64,000 nucleotides of DNA. It comes from Ampullaceana balthica (taxonomy: Eukaryota > Mollusca > Gastropoda > Lymnaeidae). The notes below the pieces were generated by a model. The model worked only from the letters and a program-made list of their open reading frames with translations, did no database searches and had not been told where the DNA came from. The translations under genes and the position numbers were made by a program. The stretch is from positions 466,501 to 530,500 of the forward strand of contig CALYLW010000313.1 of assembly GCA_944989445.1 (NCBI GenBank), written 5' to 3'. Positions 29,101 to 35,100 of the stretch are shown one piece after another (position 1 is the stretch's first letter; every line of letters begins with the position of its first letter).

Positions 29101-32100
29101 ATGTACAAAATATAAAGATTTCAACGAAGATGCACGTAGCCACCTGCAAAGCACATGGGACAAAGGCTCTCATGAAGATGCAAGCAATTTTGTTGCATTA
29201 TTGGAAGCCAAAGCAGTTTCTATATATGAGCAGTTGAACTCATCATTTAGAAGACAAATTCAAGAAAATTGCAACAAACTGGGTCCCATCGTTTCTACAA
29301 TCCTATTTTGCTGCATGCATGATTTAGCACATTGTGGAAAAGAATCAAATTCTGGTAATTTTTATGACCTGTTGGAGTTTCGTGTTGAATCTGGAGATGA
29401 AGTTCTTGGTAATCATTTGTCAATTTGTTCTTGTAGTGCTGAGAATATCTCGGCAACTACGCAAAACACTATAATCGAAATTTGTGGATTTCTCTGCGTA
29501 GAAGACATTGTTCGTGCAGCAAATAATTCAGTTGCATTTTCTATACTTGCCGACGAGACAAATGACAATTCATGCATTGAGCAGATGTCACTTGGTGTTA
29601 GATTTGTCAAAGAAAAAAATGGGAAAATGATGGTCACAGAAGAATTCCTGGGACATATTCCAGTTGTCGATAGAACAGCTGAAGGTTTAGTCAACACCAT
29701 CATTACAAATTCATTAGAATTAGGATTAGATATGACAAAGCTTGATGGTCAAGGATACGACGGATGTTCTACAATGGAAGGTAAAGAAGGAAGAGTCCAA
29801 GCAATAATTCGGAAAAAAAATACCCAAAAACAGCATTTGCACAATGCAGTTCACATAAACTAAATCTTGTTGTGAACGATTTAAATAATGTGAATGTTGT
29901 ACGAAACACAATAGGAACAATTAAGTCAATTTTATTGTTTTTCCGAGAGAGTAATCAGCAAAGAAAACGAATTCCAAATGTTCCTTATCTATGTGAAACT
30001 AGATGAACACATAAATATAAAAGCTTGCGGAGTTTTGCTGAAAATGTGACCGGAATTTTTAAACAACTGGTATATTTAGAACAATCAGTAATATAATCAG
30101 TTATGCTTGCAGATACAATTCTTTTTTATGTTTGATATATGTAAACTGTCTTCAATGTAATAAACTTTCAGGAAATTTAGTTTAGTTTTATTGTAACAAC
30201 TTAATGACATTTTTATGACATTTTTCTAAAATTTAGGGGAGGGAGGGTATTGCCCCCCCCTTCCCTACGCCCATGTCCACGCTACCGGTATGTAAAGACC
30301 AGCAGACTTAGACAACAATATAGAGGCGTGCATGAATCACGCATCAACAATGTGCATTGTAATATCGGTGGATTAGAACGTAATAATATGCACTTTGACA
30401 AACCTAATTTTAGCTTGTCATCAATATCAGTGCGTTGATCATGAACCTCAAGAAAGAGAAGAATCGTACAATCTTTCAGTGGCATTTATATCAATGGCAT
30501 TTACAGGGACTATTTAGCTTAGGCCTATAATAGAAAGTTACCTATTTGGTGTCCCTCTTTTCACTTATATTAGAATGGTTTTAACAATAAAGGTTTAAAA
30601 AAAGTATGTGGTATTGGAAAATGTAAAGTTAAAGAATTCTGGCGGGTTGGTATGAAGGGTGTCTACTCCAGGGGAGTGTAGAGAAGGTGGGTTCAACTTG
30701 GAGTATTGTTAGCATTGTCGTGTATTCCAGGGGGAGTGTACAGGAGGTGGGTTAAACTTGGAGTATTGTTAGCATTGTCGTGTATTCCAGGGAAGTGTAC
30801 AGGAGGTGGGTTACATTTGGTATGTTGCTGGTTGGTCAGCAAGAGGTTGTATGACATCCCTTACATTGGGATAAAGTACAAGACGAAGGTCATTTCCAGG
30901 GATAGGTTTTGTGATTGCTGTGAAAAATTAATAAGCCCCTAGGGCCTAGGGGACAAACTTATAAAGTTTCGAAATCACCGTAGTTAAATGAGGTGCGATA
31001 GTCTTATATTTTTTTTAAAAAGGAACTTAAAGAAGAAATTGAAATCGAAAACTATGTGTCTGGTGTGTTTGTGTATTCGGTGACTTAATCTGTGTGTGTG
31101 TGGTGTATGTGTGTATGTTGTTTTATGTGTGCTTGTGTGAAGGAGTTGAGAGGTTCATTCCCGTGTGTTTGTTTTTTTCCACACAAACGTAAATGGAATG
31201 TGTGTATCTGTAGTGCGTTGATGGTGTAAAACGCTGGTGGTGTCTGTGAGTTACGGGTTAACCTGTGGGAGAGGGGAGGGTAATGTTTGTCGGCTACTTT
31301 GCCGGTCCCAGTTGTTGACGTTCACACGGTGTTTCTTGTTTTAAGTCCTAGTGGTGTTGACACAGTGGCGTAGCTAGGGGGGTGCAGGGGGGGACATATG
31401 TCCCCGGGCGCCACGTTAAGGGGCGCCAAAATGAGTATTCTCTGTGTTCCTAAGACACGAACTAAAACTTTTGGTGAAAGGGCATTCTCTTTTTGTGCGG
31501 CCATACAATGGAATTCTCTACCATTACACATCCGTAGTATTCGAACTACCAAGTCCTTCAAGACTGCACTTACAACGCATCTTTTCAAAATGTATTTACA
31601 AAACATTTGTTTTAATGATTAGCGTAGCTTGTGTGTAATGTACTGTCCTTTATGTTGTTATTATGGTATGAATGGTTATTTAATTATTATATGTATGTTA
31701 TGATCTCAATATAAAGCGCTATGAGCCTGGTTCCCTACTGGGATACAGCGCTATATAAATTATCAATTATCATTATTATTATTATTAAAATTAATTATTT
31801 AAATTTATTTTGATGTAAACTAATCATGACTAATGTATTTCAAGTACGTTTGCAAGATTGAAATTTGGAGCCCCACAAATATCTTTTTTACAAACCAGTT
31901 GGCAAGCATGATTTTGGCGCCCCCATTGATCATTTAGGGGCGCCATGTGGAGTTTTAAACTAAAAAAGTAACCATTAAAGAATCATTTTTATGTTTTGTT
32001 CAGAAACATTCCAAAGACGCAGCAAGCCTTGAAAGGGTTATCGTAGAGAACATGAAATATGATAACATACCTCTAGTCGACTGTCGGTCACAATAACATA

Positions 32101-35100
32101 ATAATGCGTATGTAATGACTGGGGATATATCCGGCCTTCAACGGCGAATATGTGCCAGAAATCACAGAGCATTGTTTGCAAACTGTGACAACCACAGCTT
32201 AAACTCAGCTAAACATAGAGTTGCCAGACGTCCGGCAGAAGGAGGTGCATGTCCTCCTGTTTAGCTCAATGTTCTCCGTCTAGCAGACAAAGCTAACATC
32301 GTTTAAAATGTCGGGGTTCTCTTACATTTTATATTATAATTTTTATGTATCGTTTTTACAACTATTACATCGTATGTTTACTTTAAATAAGAAAAACCCG
32401 TAAAAAACCAAGTTTTTTACTATAAATCCTTTATGTACGAGAAGTAACTAAAAGAATGTTCATTATAATACGCAGCGCCAGACCATCCAGAAATACAAAA
32501 TTGCAGTTGTGTCGTAAAACATGTTTAATATAATGCGCACCGATCAGGAATATGTTTATAAAAAGAGCTGTCAATAAAATACGCACCTTATTGCGCGACA
32601 GAAAGGTTGTTCAATATAATACGCACCGCGACGCTCTATCTCAAAAAATAGCATGATACATAGGAATAACTAAAATAATCTAAAAAATCAATAATTTAAT
32701 TACGGTACATGCGATCGATCAGAAATTTTGATACATTGTTTTTATCATTGGTACGAAACTGCCTGCAAAATTTCAGCTCGCTATCTTGCGAGCAAGTGGG
32801 TTAAAAATCGATCAAAAGTTTTGGCGACAACGTCGGTCGGTCGGTCGGTCGGTCGGTCGGCCGCAGACACCACGAGTTAATATAAAGGATTTAATAAAAA
32901 TAGATTCTGTCTATTTTTAAAACTTTCAAATCTAGGCAAGGACGAAAAATCTAGTTCTAGGTTTAAAAAATATCGCAGTCATTGAAAATGAAATGGAAAA
33001 AACAGCAATATTGGAGGTTATGAGCCGTCTTCACACAACCTTGTAAGTTGTGAAAAATAGATTGGAGGAGACATTTATTTCACTGAAAGTCAAGGAGATG
33101 TTGAGAAGACTGAAGGAAAGTGGTCAAACAGAAGAGTTTGGAAAATGCAAAGTTGGTGTATGAAGAATGCATTAGTTACTTATTAAAGTGGTTGAAAACT
33201 TTTGATGAATTTCAATGCTTTAATTGGATGTACTTAGATAATATCATGTAAACTTGATGAACTTTTGGCGAGTATATTGTATTTGAAAGACAAGGGTATT
33301 GTATATGATGTGCAATTGTTTGACCAATACAGCAATCTTAAATCATTTTTACAAGACAAAAATGAACAGTTTTTTTAAGACTCTTGCATGAACAATGGCA
33401 GCTATTACAATAAAATTGTACTAACTTTAAGTTTAATCCGGGACGACTCAAATGAAATATTCAAAATGTCCCCCAATGGCGTCCTTCTAATTGTTATTAC
33501 CACGTTTTTATTAACTCGCTTTCGTTGGGCATTGTCCAAGATTTTTTCAAATCTGCCAACGTAAAATTGAACCACTTCTGATGGTCCTAGAGATCTGAAA
33601 ATTTTACCACAGATAGATCTTGGATGACAATGCATTGTATCAAAATTTCAGATCGATCAAATGTACCGTTATTAAATTATTGAACTTTTAAGTTTATCTA
33701 TAGTCTATATAAAAGCATCGGTACCGTCGGCTTTTGTTGACATCTGTGAGTTCGCCCCGTGACCACATCACAATGTTTTTAAAACGTTGGGCGGACGCTT
33801 GTGAGGTGTTTGGTAAAATAAATAGAGGTAAACGTAAAAACAAAGTTTTTGACTATAAATCCCTTATATATGAGACATAACTAACAGTATTGATTATTTT
33901 CAAACATTTACAGACTGAATCTGTCTTAACTCAAGTTTGCTTCATAACCCTGGGGGGGGGGAGGGTGAGAGGGGAAAAGTCTGGTCACCGATTCGCTTGA
34001 CCGAGCTCAGCGTGACACGTAAAATGAAAACAAAAGTGCCCCGCTGCTTCGATGGGTCGCCTCAACGCGTCTACTTCACGTGGAAAAAAAACAATAACAA
34101 ACAGTGAATTTGAATTACATACCTCATATAAGGATTAACTAAAATGCATTAATTTAATCACGGTACGTTCGATCGATCTGAAATTTTGATACGATGCATT
34201 GTTAGGTCAGACGGGTCCGTGTGCCAAATTCCAGCTCGATCGGATCACGGGAAGTGGTTCATTTTCGACTTTTGTTTTTCCGCCCGCCCATGAGATGACG
34301 ACAGACAGAGAGACAGAGAGAGACGGCGGTGAAGTTAATATAAGGGATTTAAAAATATTTTTAAAAACCAGGTTGTTATAAGTGGACTAAAAAGAATAAA
34401 ATAAATAGAAGTAAAAAAAAGATTTTTTAAAACCACGTTTTTATAAGCGGACTAAAAAGAAGAAAATAATTTAAAACTTATTAGTTCAAGTACTTCGATT
34501 TAATATGACTAAAAACGTGGGGACATTTTTACAATGTGATTGACGAGTTTGCGACAGTCAAATCAAGGAGGATCAATTGTTGTAGACTATGTCTATTCCA
34601 GTCATGTATAATTAGTAGAGTTTTTTTTCCTTCTAATAAATTGTTTACAATCGCATAGAGAATTATTAGTATGTGTTCTACTTCATTAAAATACCAGATG
34701 CTTCGAAAATGAACCATATAAACCGTACAATTTCAAAAAATTTCTTGTTGGCTCAGTGAGCCCCCAGAATCTGTCGGTCCGAGAAGGGGCGCAGAATTTC
34801 TGTCATGTCCCCGGGCGCAGATGACCCTAGCTACGCCACTGTGTTGACATCAAATAAGCAGGTGACGCCAGGCGGCGCTACTAGTTTCTTTATTATTTTA
34901 CTGCTTCTTTTTTATTTTACTGTTTCTTCAGTCTTGAAACTATTACATCTAGTGATTGATAGGTGCACTAAATTATTACATCTAGTGACAGTAACGTCAC
35001 TAATTAATGATGTGAAGGCCATGATGACGTGACGTGTTAAAGATGTGAAGGCCATAGTCTGGTCACTAATTATTCAAGTGAAGGCCATGATGACGTCACG

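Larger units (their letters stand above)
31363..34841. mobile_element. Large nested hAT element (CAGTGGCGTAGCTAGG family)
   Basis: Perfect terminal CAGTGGCGTAGCTAGGG at both ends (inverted), exact 8-bp duplication tgttgaca at 31355-31362 and 34842-34849. Inside: a LINE tail (31430-31800), family U and T MITEs, and a decayed transposase piece (33090-33400). Relatives: 37059-40487 and the 68-bp copy at 20346. Confidence 0.9.

Noticed and set aside
34199..34381. Short frames reading AKFQLDRITGSGSF, also seen near 39550
   Set aside because: Both come from family T MITEs; the likeness is due to shared MITE DNA and not to selection on a protein, as far as can be seen here.
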